From NCBI RefSeq assembly GCF_030125375.1, contig NZ_JASJUU010000001.1:1562971-1626970 (forward strand): a DNA stretch of 64,000 bases. The letters run 5' to 3'. The stretch is from Pseudoalteromonas umbrosa. GTDB lineage: Bacteria > Pseudomonadota > Gammaproteobacteria > Enterobacterales > Alteromonadaceae. Shown in pieces: positions 1 to 10,471 of the stretch. Each line of letters starts with the position of its first letter. Within the stretch, counting starts at the first letter, position 1. The position numbers were made by a program, and so were the translations under genes. The notes under the pieces were generated by a model, which worked only from the letters and a program-made list of their open reading frames with translations, was not told the origin of the DNA and ran no database searches.

Positions 1-1
1 A

Positions 2-2854
2 GTCGATCATCAATACGACCCAAAAGATGTATTGGATGAAGTCAAAATGCAGGTTGACTCTATTTCAACCTTCCCGGCTGACATGGAGCGTCCTGTCATT
101 CGTAATGAAAAGAATGAACAGGAAGTCATGCTGCTTACATTAAATGGAGATATGAGCTTTGAAGAACTTAAGCACCTCGGTAACAATTTGCATGACGAAA
201 TGCTAGCTTTACCAGGTGTAAACCTAGTTACTTTCAACGGTGGCCTTAATTATGAAATTGGTATTGAAGTTAGCCCAGATAAACTGCGTGAGTATGGTTT
301 AACATTCAGAAATATCGCGGATGCAGTACGTAACTACTCTGCCAATATGTCAGCAGGACAAATCCGCTCTGACAATGGCTACATTTCAATGCGAGTTGAA
401 AACCAAGCTTATCGCGGTCATGATTTTGAACAACTTCCTTTGATCACATTGGAAGATGGTGCTCAAATTCGGTTAGGTGATGTTGCCACTATCTCTGATG
501 GCTTTGAAGAAGGTCTGATGTACTCACTCTATAACGGTAGAAACTCGCTGATCTATGAAGTTCGTGCGTCGAAAGATCAAGATATCACCAATGTTGCAGG
601 GATCATAAAAAATTACTTAAATGAGAAAGAAGGTCAATTACCACAGGGCGTGAAACTAGAACCATTTTTAGATTTCACCTATTACCTTGAAGGCCGCCTC
701 AATATGATGATTGAAAACATGGTCATCGGTGGCGTACTCGTTATGCTAATGCTGGCATTGTTTTTGAGGATTAGGTTGGCATTTTGGGTCATGATGGGTT
801 TACCAGTGTCGTTTTTAGGCGCATTTTTACTCATGCCAGCTGGCTCTATTGACATCACCATTAATCTGGCCTCTTTATTTGCCTTTATATTAGTACTCGG
901 TATTGTGGTAGATGATGCCATTGTGGTCGGCGAATCAGCACATGCTGAAATCGAAAAACACGGTCACAGTTTAGATAATGTGGTACGTGGTGTAAAACGA
1001 GTTGCAGTCCCTGCGACATTTGGTGTCCTCACCACCATTGCCGCGTTTTTCCCACAAACGTTATCTACCGGCCCAGAAGCGGCATTTTCCAAAGCCATTG
1101 GTGGTGTTATCATTCTTTGCTTAATTTTCTCTTTGATTGAATCAAAGCTTATCTTGCCCGCGCACCTTGCGGCAATGAAAGACAAGCCAAGCAACCCTAA
1201 CAACCCATTCCACCGCTTGCGTGAAGCATTAGACAACGGTCTAAAAAACTTCATTGAAAACACTTATAGACCTTCAATTGAAAAATGCATTCATTATCGC
1301 TATACGGTGATCGTTGGCTTTATTTGTATTCTTATTGTCAGCGCAGGGCTATTTGCAGGCGGATTTATTAAGTTTGTTGCTAACCCTAAAATCCCTCATG
1401 ATTTTCCGAGCATTCAAGTTGAAATGAACTTGTCTGCTTCGGAGTCGGCAACACTTGAAACCATTAAAAAACTCGAAACTATGCTTAATAAAGTCGAGCA
1501 GCAAATTGAGCAAGACTACGATCAAGTTATGGTGAAAAACTTCGCCATCAATATGAACGGCAGAACCAACGCGACTATCCGTGCTGTGCTGGTTGAGCCT
1601 CATTTACGCCCTATTGATACTTTTGAATTAAGTGCAATGTGGCGCGAAAATATGCCTCCGCTACCAGGTGTAAAAACTTTAAATATTCAAGACAGTATTT
1701 CTGACGGCGGGCGTGACGATGGAGATATCAGCTTCCGACTTGAAGGCAAAGACAAAGACACACTAAAAGAAGTGGCGCAGAGATTAAAAGATAAGCTCAG
1801 AACCATTGAAGGCGTTGGTGATGTTAACGACTCTATGCAATCTGCGACAGATGAAATCCAATTGGAGCTAAAACCACTTGCTTACAGCATGGGGCTTACG
1901 CTTGCTGACATTGCTTCGCAAGTAAACTTCAGTTACTACGGCATTGAAGCTCAGCGGATCTTAAGAAATGGTGAAGAAATAAAAGTCATGATCCGTTACC
2001 CTGAAGCGCAGCGAGATGCCATCAGTGATATTCAAGACGTACGTATTATCTCACCTGCCGGTGCTGAGATACCTTTAATTGAAGTGGCTAACATTAAGCA
2101 AGTAGAAGGTGTAAGCCGTATACGTCGTGAAAACTCCAAGCGTACTGTGAATGTTTGGGCATCCATAGATACTGACAAAGCAGAACCGTTTAAAATTGCA
2201 GAACAGATCAGTGAAGAATACCTACCTAGTCTATTAGAGAGTTATCCTGGGGTTTCAAGTAGTATTGCAGGTCGTATCCAAGAAGAAATGGACAGCGTTG
2301 CAGAGCAATTTAGAGACTTCGCAATCTCTATGATGATTATCTTTGCACTGCTAGCAATTCCTCTGCGCTCTTATTCACAGCCATTATTGATAATGTCGGT
2401 TATACCATTTGGTGTAGTGGGTGCCGTGTTTGGTCACCTAGTACTGGGCATGACAATGAGCGGTCTTTCTATGTTTGGTATTATTGCAGTAGCAGGTGTT
2501 GTTGTGAATGACTCACTGGTAATGGTCGATTTTGTCAATAAAGCCCGAGAACAAGGTATGAATATAAAAGAAGCTGTTGTTGAGGCCGGTTGTCGCCGCT
2601 TCAGAGCCATCCTTTTGACTTCTCTAACAACATTTATTGGTCTTGTGCCCATTATTATGGAAACCAGTTTACAAGCACAGATTGTCATCCCAATGGCAGT
2701 GTCTCTCGCGTTTGGTGTATTGTTTGCAACCGTCATAACTTTACTCCTAATCCCTTGTCAGTACGTAATGCTTGAAGATATTAAGCAAATAACCCGAAAA
2801 GTACTGCGTAAAAAGAGTACCACACACTCTCAAGTGCATTCCAATATCAACTAA
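2..2854 (+). CDS. RND efflux transporter permease (5' end cut off by window)
   Basis: Inner-membrane pump subunit of the AcrB/MexB hydrophobe/amphiphile RND family, which uses the proton gradient to expel compounds through a periplasmic adaptor and an outer-membrane channel. The frame is open from base 2, so about the first 100 residues lie outside the window; family members are near 1040 residues and about 950 are present. Visible are the porter subdomains, a membrane block at about 0.7-1.4 kb carrying the TM4-type motif GIVVDDAIVVGE, and a second membrane block at about 2.3-2.8 kb with VVVNDSLVMVDF. The two halves repeat each other, as in the family. The substrate cannot be read from the sequence. 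An adaptor gene is probably upstream, outside the window. A hairpin terminator follows the stop. Confidence 0.93.
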   Translation, partial: VDHQYDPKDVLDEVKMQVDSISTFPADMERPVIRNEKNEQEVMLLTLNGDMSFEELKHLGNNLHDEMLALPGVNLVTFNGGLNYEIGIEVSPDKLREYGLTFRNIADAVRNYSANMSAGQIRSDNGYISMRVENQAYRGHDFEQLPLITLEDGAQIRLGDVATISDGFEEGLMYSLYNGRNSLIYEVRASKDQDITNVAGIIKNYLNEKEGQLPQGVKLEPFLDFTYYLEGRLNMMIENMVIGGVLVMLMLALFLRIRLAFWVMMGLPVSFLGAFLLMPAGSIDITINLASLFAFILVLGIVVDDAIVVGESAHAEIEKHGHSLDNVVRGVKRVAVPATFGVLTTIAAFFPQTLSTGPEAAFSKAIGGVIILCLIFSLIESKLILPAHLAAMKDKPSNPNNPFHRLREALDNGLKNFIENTYRPSIEKCIHYRYTVIVGFICILIVSAGLFAGGFIKFVANPKIPHDFPSIQVEMNLSASESATLETIKKLETMLNKVEQQIEQDYDQVMVKNFAINMNGRTNATIRAVLVEPHLRPIDTFELSAMWRENMPPLPGVKTLNIQDSISDGGRDDGDISFRLEGKDKDTLKEVAQRLKDKLRTIEGVGDVNDSMQSATDEIQLELKPLAYSMGLTLADIASQVNFSYYGIEAQRILRNGEEIKVMIRYPEAQRDAISDIQDVRIISPAGAEIPLIEVANIKQVEGVSRIRRENSKRTVNVWASIDTDKAEPFKIAEQISEEYLPSLLESYPGVSSSIAGRIQEEMDSVAEQFRDFAISMMIIFALLAIPLRSYSQPLLIMSVIPFGVVGAVFGHLVLGMTMSGLSMFGIIAVAGVVVNDSLVMVDFVNKAREQGMNIKEAVVEAGCRRFRAILLTSLTTFIGLVPIIMETSLQAQIVIPMAVSLAFGVLFATVITLLLIPCQYVMLEDIKQITRKVLRKKSTTHSQVHSNIN

Positions 2855-2879
2855 CGCAACAATTCCCTTCCTCAACAAG

Positions 2880-2906
2880 GCCCAGCATAATGCTGGGCTT
2901 CTACAC
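2880..2906 (+). terminator. Hairpin terminator after the RND gene
   Basis: GCCCAGCA (2880-2887) pairs with TGCTGGGC (2891-2898) across a 3-base loop, followed by TTCTACACTTATTT. It lies 26 bases after the stop of the pump gene. The U-rich tail is imperfect. Confidence 0.7.
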
Positions 2907-3038
2907 TTATTTACAAAACCCACACACTTACCAACCAGAACGTTCAGTTTTCATTCAATAACTTAAACTTATCTTGTTTATTGTTAATTTTACGATAGTA
3001 TTACCCAAAAAACAAACAGCATATATTAAGGATTAAAA

Positions 3039-5435
3039 ATGCGAAAACTTCTCATAGCTTCACTTATCGGCACTTTATCTGCGTGTGGCGGAGGTGGAGG
3101 AAATGATAATACACACAACAACAGTAATGCTTCTAGGCAGGACCAAAGTCAAACCCAGCCCGCAAATGAAAATAGCGCACCAACTGCAATTATCTCTGGT
3201 CAAGATATTGCACTTTCAGGAGAGTCTCTGACCCTCACGACACAATTCAGTGATGCTGATAATGATGAACTAAGTATCAATTGGAAGAGTTCCTTAGCTG
3301 ATGTCACATTCAAACAAAACTCACTTTCTGAGACAGTTGTAACCTTCCCCCGGGTCACTGAAAAAAAGACCATTGTCATAACCTGTGAGGTGTCTGATGG
3401 CACTAACCCAACTGTAACTAAAGAACTAAACATCACTCTGCACCCCGAAACAGTTGGGGCACATATTCAAATGGCAGAAGTGTATGAATTTAAAGGTGGT
3501 AGTGATGTCAGTATTAATGTGCCGATCAAAACAGATGCAAACATAGAGACCGTAGAATGGCATATCGACGGATTTGAACCAGGCTACAAAAAGGTCAAAA
3601 ACAACCTCTCTGACACACAAGGAAACTCCACTCTTAGCCTTCAACTACCAGAAGTCAGTGAGGTCTCTGAGTTCTACATCACTGTCAATGTCAAAACTGA
3701 TAAAGCCACACACCAACAAACAGCTCGAGTCAAAGTTTCTCCTGCTGACGGCCCTTCTTTGACAGTCTCTTTACCACAAGGTTTATCAGTCTCTTCAACA
3801 GCGCATCTAAGCATAGTACCGACTATTGCTCATTCTGATGATATTATTTCATACGAGTGGAGCTGGTCTCCTGCTCCCCAACCAACTGAACCATCATCAA
3901 ATAGTAGTATCTATCAATTTTATGCACCCATTGTAGAGCAAGAAAGCGATTTTACGGTGTCTTTGAAAGTAGAAATGAAAGGAGATATTTCAAAGACTGC
4001 AACCACATTAGTGAAAGTAAAGCCTATCCCAGCCTATAATGCGTTAACGCTAACCAGTTCTCACGAAATTGCCGGAGCTGGCCAAACCGTCATAATAAAA
4101 AATGACATAGTAGATAGCCCTGACATAAAAGCTTTTTACTGGAATATTGACAACGATTTCCCAAAGAATATGTATGCTCAACAGCTCGACCAGCTGACGA
4201 TCGACATACCTGATATTGAGGACCTCAAGAAATTTCATAATGTACATTATCAAGTTGAATACAACTCAGGTGTAATAAGAGAAGCAGAAATACCACTCGT
4301 TTATCTCAGCAAATCAGCAGCAAGCTCTGACATTAAATTGAAAGACAAACATCGAGAGTTTGATATTTATCCACAGACAGAAACCAAAGTTAATTACACC
4401 CTAACAAGCAGTGTTCCACTGGATAGTGTTCTGGTCACTTCAATCCTGAATACAGAAAGCTATGACAAACTTGAGTCAGAATACAATGGTGACACATTAA
4501 CTATTACAGTATTAGACAATGATTTGCGCACATCTGGTACTCACTATTTCAAAGTTATTACTAAAGCAGGGTTAGCTGAAAAAGAATTTACTATTAGAGC
4601 ACAAGCTTTTACCTCAGACTTGAGAGTATATTCCGGTGTTGACGAAACTTTCATAGCGGGTAGAGAGCTTCCTGTATTTGGCCAAGTGATTCATAGACAT
4701 AACCAAGCAGAAAATTATGCGACTGAGTGGAGCGCCGAAGATAGATATCACATATTTGACAACACACAAACACTCACTACAAAAGCAGTATTAATTGATG
4801 CACTTCAGCCTAGTAGTGGCAAGGTTAATCTAAAGCTATCAAGTGAAGACGACAATCAAAATGAAATTGGCAGCGACCTCTCTATTACTTTAGCCGAATT
4901 TCTTCGCGTCGAGGGAGAAGGTTATAGCTGTAGTGTGAACCAATCCGAAATAACTCACTGCTCTAAAAAGAATAGCTTCGACAGGCTGTCCTTTACAACA
5001 CAACCCGAGCAATTAAAGCAAGTTGTAACACGAGGTGATTACGCATGCTTACTAGGTTATGACGGTAAAGTTTACTGTGCAGGCAACCAAGAAAACCCAG
5101 TCCAGATGATACCAGACCTTGCCAGCGTTGCTAAGCTTAACGCTGTTAACAGCGATACAATATGCGCACAATTCTACGATGCAACTTGGGACTGCTGGGG
5201 TGAAAAAGCCACAGAGACTGAAGAGATCATCAATCTATCTGGGCAAGTTCATCAAATTCTTGGGAAAGATGATCAAACCTGCATTATTAGAAATGGTCTA
5301 GTCCAGTGCTACCAAGATGGGCAAGAAATTTTTAGTACTGAGGGTAAATTTATATCCAGTATGAAAATAAAAAATGAGCAAATTTGCTATCGTCGCAAAG
5401 GCTCTACTTTGGATATTTGTCCGTTAGATAACTAG
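3039..5435 (+). CDS. Large lipoprotein with Ig/PKD-like repeats and C-terminal RCC1-like cysteine repeats
   Basis: Surface or periplasmic lipoprotein of unknown function, 798 residues. The N-terminus has a lipobox (LSAC, Cys16) followed by a glycine run and a polar linker. Residues of about 45-620 look like successive beta-sandwich modules: the first has the cadherin/PKD-type stretch SDADNDELSINW. Residues of about 624-798 hold five cysteine pairs, each C-x8 to x10-C (for example CLLGYDGKVYC and CIIRNGLVQC), a pattern that recalls blades of RCC1-like propellers. The start ATG follows TTAAGGATTAAAA, a good ribosome site. It stands alone, between two hairpins. The function, possibly adhesion or binding, is inference from architecture only. 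Confidence 0.8.
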   Translation: MRKLLIASLIGTLSACGGGGGNDNTHNNSNASRQDQSQTQPANENSAPTAIISGQDIALSGESLTLTTQFSDADNDELSINWKSSLADVTFKQNSLSETVVTFPRVTEKKTIVITCEVSDGTNPTVTKELNITLHPETVGAHIQMAEVYEFKGGSDVSINVPIKTDANIETVEWHIDGFEPGYKKVKNNLSDTQGNSTLSLQLPEVSEVSEFYITVNVKTDKATHQQTARVKVSPADGPSLTVSLPQGLSVSSTAHLSIVPTIAHSDDIISYEWSWSPAPQPTEPSSNSSIYQFYAPIVEQESDFTVSLKVEMKGDISKTATTLVKVKPIPAYNALTLTSSHEIAGAGQTVIIKNDIVDSPDIKAFYWNIDNDFPKNMYAQQLDQLTIDIPDIEDLKKFHNVHYQVEYNSGVIREAEIPLVYLSKSAASSDIKLKDKHREFDIYPQTETKVNYTLTSSVPLDSVLVTSILNTESYDKLESEYNGDTLTITVLDNDLRTSGTHYFKVITKAGLAEKEFTIRAQAFTSDLRVYSGVDETFIAGRELPVFGQVIHRHNQAENYATEWSAEDRYHIFDNTQTLTTKAVLIDALQPSSGKVNLKLSSEDDNQNEIGSDLSITLAEFLRVEGEGYSCSVNQSEITHCSKKNSFDRLSFTTQPEQLKQVVTRGDYACLLGYDGKVYCAGNQENPVQMIPDLASVAKLNAVNSDTICAQFYDATWDCWGEKATETEEIINLSGQVHQILGKDDQTCIIRNGLVQCYQDGQEIFSTEGKFISSMKIKNEQICYRRKGSTLDICPLDN

Positions 5436-5444
5436 AGTGATATT

Positions 5445-5472
5445 GGCCTTTCTAAACCACAATAGAAGGGCC
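5445..5472 (+). terminator. Weak hairpin after the large lipoprotein gene
   Basis: GGCCTTTC (5445-5452) can pair with GAAGGGCC (5465-5472), with one G-T wobble and a 12-base loop, ten bases after the stop codon. There is no T-run after it, so termination here is uncertain. Confidence 0.35.
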
Positions 5473-5612
5473 TCACTAATAACTCACTAATATTAAAAGC
5501 AAGTCCTTTATATTAAAAATAGATTATAAACTAGGCTAATTTAACTAGTCACCTTTACAAATGCAAAGAATAAAGACACACTAGAGTCAGTGTCTCGTTA
5601 TTCTCTCGTATT

Positions 5613-6050
5613 ATGAAATTATCTGCTCTATTTATCGTTGTGATTACGTTTTTTTTGACAGCCTGTAACAATGAAGAGGCTGGTCGAGGTGACAAAGATA
5701 CACCGGGCTATACCGCTACCATGTATTTTGAGGCACTTTATAATAAAAAAGATATGAAAGCGGCACTAAACCTTGCCACACCGAGGCTTGCTAGGATCAT
5801 GCGCTCATACGGCACGCCCTCTCAATTCACTCGAAATCTTGTCAACATGCAATTCGATCACGTCACAATAGAGCTAGATATGACCAATAAAAGCTTGCGT
5901 GAACAATATGGGAAAAACGCCAAAGTGAACCTCATATTCACTGGGCAATTACATGGTAATCAGGTAGATGATATGCGTAGCGTGCAAATGGTCAAACGCA
6001 AGGGTAGCTGGTACGTAGATAAAATTAACCCAGACCCTTACGCTAGATAA
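5613..6050 (+). CDS. Small conserved-looking lipoprotein of unknown function
   Basis: A 145-residue lipoprotein: signal sequence MKLSALFIVVITFFLTAC with the lipid-accepting Cys at 18. The mature part looks like a small alpha/beta fold. It begins with a segment (YFEALYNKKDMKAALNLA) resembling the start of NTF2/DUF4878-like domains, then TPRLARIMRSYG, and ends with beta strands and GSWYVDKINPDPYAR. That fold assignment is a guess. The gene ends five bases before the convergent fadE, leaving no room for a separate terminator. I do not recognise a specific family. Confidence 0.72.
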   Translation: MKLSALFIVVITFFLTACNNEEAGRGDKDTPGYTATMYFEALYNKKDMKAALNLATPRLARIMRSYGTPSQFTRNLVNMQFDHVTIELDMTNKSLREQYGKNAKVNLIFTGQLHGNQVDDMRSVQMVKRKGSWYVDKINPDPYAR

Positions 6051-6055
6051 AATAA

Positions 6056-8326
6056 TTATGAAGCGTTCGAGACATCAACGCTGAGCGCTTCATCACATAA
6101 CTGCAACCACTCCTCTAATAATTGCTTGTCCCCTTCAGAAATTACACCAGCTTCACACGCTGCAACCAATTGCTCAGTCATTGATTTATCGTATAATTTT
6201 ACAGCCTGCTTTTTTTGCCACCTTAAAACGTCGTGATACGCTGAAGTTACTTTTTTTGACAGGCTAAGCGCCGACTCCAGTTTTTCTAACCCTGGCATAT
6301 TTTGACTGGGGCATAATGCGCTGATCCGCATCCGCGTAGTGTGGTTTTCATATATACTCGCACACAACGCTTTCACTTGCTCATCAGACACCTCACGAGA
6401 ACGAGTACCAAAGGGGAAAAATACGCGTTTTGCGATACTGCGAATCCCTCTCGGCAAAAAGTTCTCGATGAAGCTTTTCATCGCACTGCTGTAACTTGAT
6501 AAATGGTAAGACATCGCAATGTGAAGTAGCGGTAAATCACCACATTGATGCCCATCATCTTCATACTTTTTCAATACACATGATGCCAAATATAAATGAC
6601 TTAGCATGTCCCCTAAGCGAGCAGACTGCATTTCGCGATACTTGAGCTTTCCACCAAGCCTCAACATGGCGATATCACTTAACGATGACAACACTTGGCT
6701 ATACCAAGTCAATTTTTGATAGTACCTTGCCACATCACCACTTACAGGGCTACGTACAAAGCGCCCCACAGTTAGACCGTTTAATAGAGCTTTCAATGCA
6801 TTTTTACCAGAGTGTACTATATGCTCGACAAGTAATTTATCGAACACCTTCAACCCCTGCTCTGGATCTGCCATCTGCGCAGCTTCCATCTCTTGTAAAA
6901 TATAAGGATGGCAGCGACTTGCGCCTTGTCCAAATATCATTAAATTCCGTGTGAGTATATTGGCACCTTCTACTGTGATACTAATTGGCATGCCAGCATA
7001 GTGATTAGCTAGGTAGTTTAGAGAACCTTTTTGTATCGCTTTACCACCGTGAATATCCATCGCATCATTAATGACCATCCTCGCTTGCTCAGTTAAATGA
7101 TATTTAGCTATGGCCGTTATTACTGATGGCTTTTTCTTCAAATCAACTGCCAAAGCCGTGTTTTCTCTAACTGCTTCAATACTGTATGTTAACCCATAAA
7201 TTCGGGCAGCTGCACTTTGTACTCCCTCAAACTGCCCAATCGGTTGCTTAAATTGATAGCGTAACTGACTGTAAGCAGAAGTCGATTTTGCACATAACTG
7301 TGCAGTACCTGCGCTCAAAGCAGGTAATGAAATACCTCGCCCAGCACTTAGGCAAGAAACGAGCATTCTCCACCCTTTCCCTACGCCACTCTCTCCACCA
7401 ATGACCCAATCAAGTGGGATAAATACTTCCTTTCCAGAAGTTGTACCATTCATAAACGCCAAGCCCATTGGATCATGACGTTCTCCTTGTTTAACCCCTT
7501 CATGTGCGGTTGGGATAAGCGCACAGGTAATACCACGTTCAACTTCATCGCCTAGCAGTTTATCTGGGTCGTATACCTTAAACGCCAAGCCCAGTACATC
7601 AGCCACAGGGGCAAGCGTGATATAGCGCTTCGACCAAGTCACTTTTAAACCCAATACTTCTTGGCCTTCATACTCTTGGCGACACACTGTGGCGTGATCT
7701 GTGATCCCACCGGCATCGGAACCTGCATGCAACGACGTCAATGCAAAACACGGCAATACTTCACCACTGGCCAGTTTTGGTAACCACTGTTCCTGCTGTG
7801 CATGTGTGCCAAAGTGCAGTAGTAGTTCCGCAGGACCTAAGCTATTTGGCACCATCACTGTCACAGCAGTAGACAAACTGCGCGTTGCAATCGTAGACAC
7901 AATGACAGAATTAGCCTGTGCGCTAAACTCCTTGCCGCCAAAGCTTTTGGGAATAATCATTGAGAAAAAGCCTTTTTCCCGCAGGAATTGCCAAGTGTCT
8001 TTAGACAAATCACCGCGTGCCGTTATCTCAGTCTCATCAAGCATCATCATTAATTCAGCTAACTCATTATTTACAAACGCTTGTTCTTCATCTGATAAAC
8101 GAGGCTTTCCAGATTTGAGCCACATCCCCCAATCTGGCTTACCACTAAATAAACTGGCGTCCCACCACGTGTCCCCCGCTTTCATTGCTTCTTTTTCAGT
8201 GTCAGAAAGTTCAGGCAAAGCGCGTTTAAAGTAATTAAATGTCGGTTTTGAAATCCATTTTAGGCGTATATCTTTGACCGAAAATATAACCCAAACTGCA
8301 ATAATTAATAATAAAATTAGCCACAT
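6056..8326 (-). CDS. fadE: Acyl-CoA dehydrogenase FadE
   Basis: FAD enzyme of the first step of beta-oxidation, forming trans-2-enoyl-CoA from acyl-CoA. It aligns by eye with E. coli FadE over most of its length: TTWWE-like GDTWWDASLFSGKPDW, VPNSLGPAELLLHFGT, CFALTSLHAGSDAGGI, the KRYITLAP stretch, ITVEGANILTRNLMIFGQG and the C-terminal helical domain. The length is about 756 residues against 814 in E. coli. An N-terminal hydrophobic helix (MWLILLLIIAVWVIF) suggests inner-membrane attachment. I chose the ATG at 8326 because GGGGA lies just upstream; an in-frame GTG at 8377 would add 17 residues. It is divergent from the M2 peptidase gene. FadR-type control is known in relatives but I did not identify a site. 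Confidence 0.95.
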   Translation of the reverse strand: MWLILLLIIAVWVIFSVKDIRLKWISKPTFNYFKRALPELSDTEKEAMKAGDTWWDASLFSGKPDWGMWLKSGKPRLSDEEQAFVNNELAELMMMLDETEITARGDLSKDTWQFLREKGFFSMIIPKSFGGKEFSAQANSVIVSTIATRSLSTAVTVMVPNSLGPAELLLHFGTHAQQEQWLPKLASGEVLPCFALTSLHAGSDAGGITDHATVCRQEYEGQEVLGLKVTWSKRYITLAPVADVLGLAFKVYDPDKLLGDEVERGITCALIPTAHEGVKQGERHDPMGLAFMNGTTSGKEVFIPLDWVIGGESGVGKGWRMLVSCLSAGRGISLPALSAGTAQLCAKSTSAYSQLRYQFKQPIGQFEGVQSAAARIYGLTYSIEAVRENTALAVDLKKKPSVITAIAKYHLTEQARMVINDAMDIHGGKAIQKGSLNYLANHYAGMPISITVEGANILTRNLMIFGQGASRCHPYILQEMEAAQMADPEQGLKVFDKLLVEHIVHSGKNALKALLNGLTVGRFVRSPVSGDVARYYQKLTWYSQVLSSLSDIAMLRLGGKLKYREMQSARLGDMLSHLYLASCVLKKYEDDGHQCGDLPLLHIAMSYHLSSYSSAMKSFIENFLPRGIRSIAKRVFFPFGTRSREVSDEQVKALCASIYENHTTRMRISALCPSQNMPGLEKLESALSLSKKVTSAYHDVLRWQKKQAVKLYDKSMTEQLVAACEAGVISEGDKQLLEEWLQLCDEALSVDVSNAS

Positions 8327-8526
8327 GAGCGTTGTTCCCCAACTAAGTATCAAAGTAAGTATGGATGAAAAACACACTAACTCAATAATTCACTCACTTT
8401 GTTGATCTTGGAAGAGTATTAATGAATTCCTTTAATGTTTTACCTCCGAGTTTGGCGTCAGATAATTGAGCACATTAACAGACACTGCTATCATCACCGC
8501 TCTCTATAACAAAAAGTGAAAACAAA

Positions 8527-10341
8527 ATGTCAGCAAAATTTAAACTCAGCCTAAGCGCAATCTTTGTCGCTGGGGCACTCTCACTGAGTGGCTGTAATTC
8601 AACAACAACGACTGAAAAACTAACTGAAAAAGACGCTGAGGTATTTCTAGCAGAAGCCGAAAAGCAACTACAAGATTTATCCGTCAGAAGTAGCAGAGCA
8701 TCATGGATTTACGCTAACTTTATTACTGAGGATACCGCCGCACTGTCTGCAGAAGTTGGCAGAGAATACACAGCAGCACTGGTTGCGCTTGCCAACGAAG
8801 CCGCCAAATTTGATGACCTAGAGTTAAATTACGATAACCGTCGAAAGCTTGATAAATTGAAGCTGAATTTAACACTTCCAGCACCAAAAGATCCGCAAAA
8901 AACAGCGGAGCTTGCAAAGCTATCTGCTGAGCTTGATGGTCTCTATGGTAAAGGTAAGTACTGTAAAAATGGTACTTGCATGAGCCTTGGTGACATGACT
9001 GCTAAAATGGCCACCAGTCGAAATTACGAAGAGCTGCTAGATATTTGGCAAGGCTGGCGCGAGGTATCCAAGCCAATGCGACCACTTTATACGGATCTTG
9101 TGTCATTGGCCAACGAAGGTGCTAATGAGTTAGGTTATGTTGACACTGGTGCAATGTGGCGAAGTAAATACGACATGCCAGCAGATGATTTTGCAAAAGA
9201 GCTCGACCGTATTTGGGGCCAAGTTAAGCCACTTTATAACTCACTACATTGCCATGTACGCGCGAAGCTTGGCGAAAAGTACGGTGAAGACAAAGTACCA
9301 CAAGACCAGCCGATCCCTGCGCACCTGTTAGGTAACATGTGGGCACAGACTTGGGGTAACGTCTATGACCTAGTCGCCCCAGAAAATGCCGACCCTGGTT
9401 ATGACTTGACCAAACTACTTGTAGAGAACGACTACGATGCGATTAAGATGACCAAAGGCGCTGAGAAATTCTTTACTTCTATGGGCTTTGAACCATTACC
9501 AGAGACTTTTTGGACACGTTCATTATTCTTAAAGCCACAAGACCGTGATGTTCAATGCCACGCATCTGCATGGAACTTAGACAACAAAGATGACCTGCGC
9601 ATCAAAATGTGTATTCAGCAAACCGGTGAAGAGTTCTCCGTTATTCACCATGAGTTAGGTCATAACTTCTATCAGCGCGCTTACAACAAGCTACCTCTTT
9701 ACTATCAAGAAAGTGCCAATGATGGTTTCCACGAAGCCATTGGTGATACCATCGCGCTTTCGGTTACACCAGGCTACTTGAAAGAAATCGGTCTACTTGA
9801 ACAAGTACCTGATGAGTCTAAAGATATCGGCCTATTAATGAAAATGGCGATGGATAAAGTCGCGTTTATTCCATTTGGTCTGCTAGTCGACCAGTGGCGC
9901 TGGAAAGTATACTCAGGTGAAATCAGCCCAGAGCAATACAACCAAGCTTGGTGGGAACTACGTGAAAAATATCAAGGTGTAAAAGCACCTGTAACACGTA
10001 CCGAGAACGACTTTGACCCAGGTGCAAAATATCACGTTCCGGGCAATGTTCCTTACACTCGCTACTTCTTAGCACATATCTTGCAGTTTGAATTCCACAA
10101 GTCACTGTGTGAAATTGCCGGTAGTAAAGAAGCTATCCACCGCTGCTCTGTTTACAACTCAAAAGAAGCTGGTGAGCGTTTGAATACCATGCTTGAAATG
10201 GGTAGCAGCCGACCTTGGCAAGAAGCCCTAGAAACGGTAACAGGTAACCAACAAATGGATGCGACTGCAATTCTGGACTACTTTGCGCCATTACAAGCGT
10301 ACCTTGACGAACAAAACAAAGGCCGTCAGTGTGGTTGGTAA
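8527..10341 (+). CDS. M2-family zinc metallopeptidase (ACE-like peptidyl-dipeptidase), lipoprotein
   Basis: Exported zinc peptidase of the angiotensin-converting-enzyme family, which removes dipeptides from peptide C-termini. The N-terminus carries a lipobox (LSGC, Cys23), so the protein is probably membrane-anchored in the periplasm or outer membrane. The zinc site is clear: HELGH at 375-379 gives two His ligands and the catalytic Glu, and Glu403 in HEAIGD is the third ligand. Also typical are YQESANDGFHE and the late VPYTRYFLAHILQFEF segment. The length, 604 residues, is usual for bacterial M2 enzymes. It is a single-gene unit ended by a strong terminator. Likely role: use of peptides as nutrients. 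Confidence 0.95.
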   Translation: MSAKFKLSLSAIFVAGALSLSGCNSTTTTEKLTEKDAEVFLAEAEKQLQDLSVRSSRASWIYANFITEDTAALSAEVGREYTAALVALANEAAKFDDLELNYDNRRKLDKLKLNLTLPAPKDPQKTAELAKLSAELDGLYGKGKYCKNGTCMSLGDMTAKMATSRNYEELLDIWQGWREVSKPMRPLYTDLVSLANEGANELGYVDTGAMWRSKYDMPADDFAKELDRIWGQVKPLYNSLHCHVRAKLGEKYGEDKVPQDQPIPAHLLGNMWAQTWGNVYDLVAPENADPGYDLTKLLVENDYDAIKMTKGAEKFFTSMGFEPLPETFWTRSLFLKPQDRDVQCHASAWNLDNKDDLRIKMCIQQTGEEFSVIHHELGHNFYQRAYNKLPLYYQESANDGFHEAIGDTIALSVTPGYLKEIGLLEQVPDESKDIGLLMKMAMDKVAFIPFGLLVDQWRWKVYSGEISPEQYNQAWWELREKYQGVKAPVTRTENDFDPGAKYHVPGNVPYTRYFLAHILQFEFHKSLCEIAGSKEAIHRCSVYNSKEAGERLNTMLEMGSSRPWQEALETVTGNQQMDATAILDYFAPLQAYLDEQNKGRQCGW

Positions 10342-10357
10342 TAATTAATTAAAATTC

Positions 10358-10388
10358 AATAGCGCAGCGCCTAGCTGCGCTATTTGTT
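10358..10388 (+). terminator. Intrinsic terminator after the M2 peptidase gene
   Basis: AATAGCGCAGC pairs with GCTGCGCTATT across a 5-base loop (10358-10384), then TGTTTC. The 11-bp GC-rich stem begins 17 bases after the stop. Confidence 0.8.
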
Positions 10389-10471
10389 TCAAGCGCCATA
10401 TTCTGCAACACTTTTTTGCTTCCTCCTCTCAACAATTCAAGCTAATGTATTGATCTGAATGAGGAGACCTT

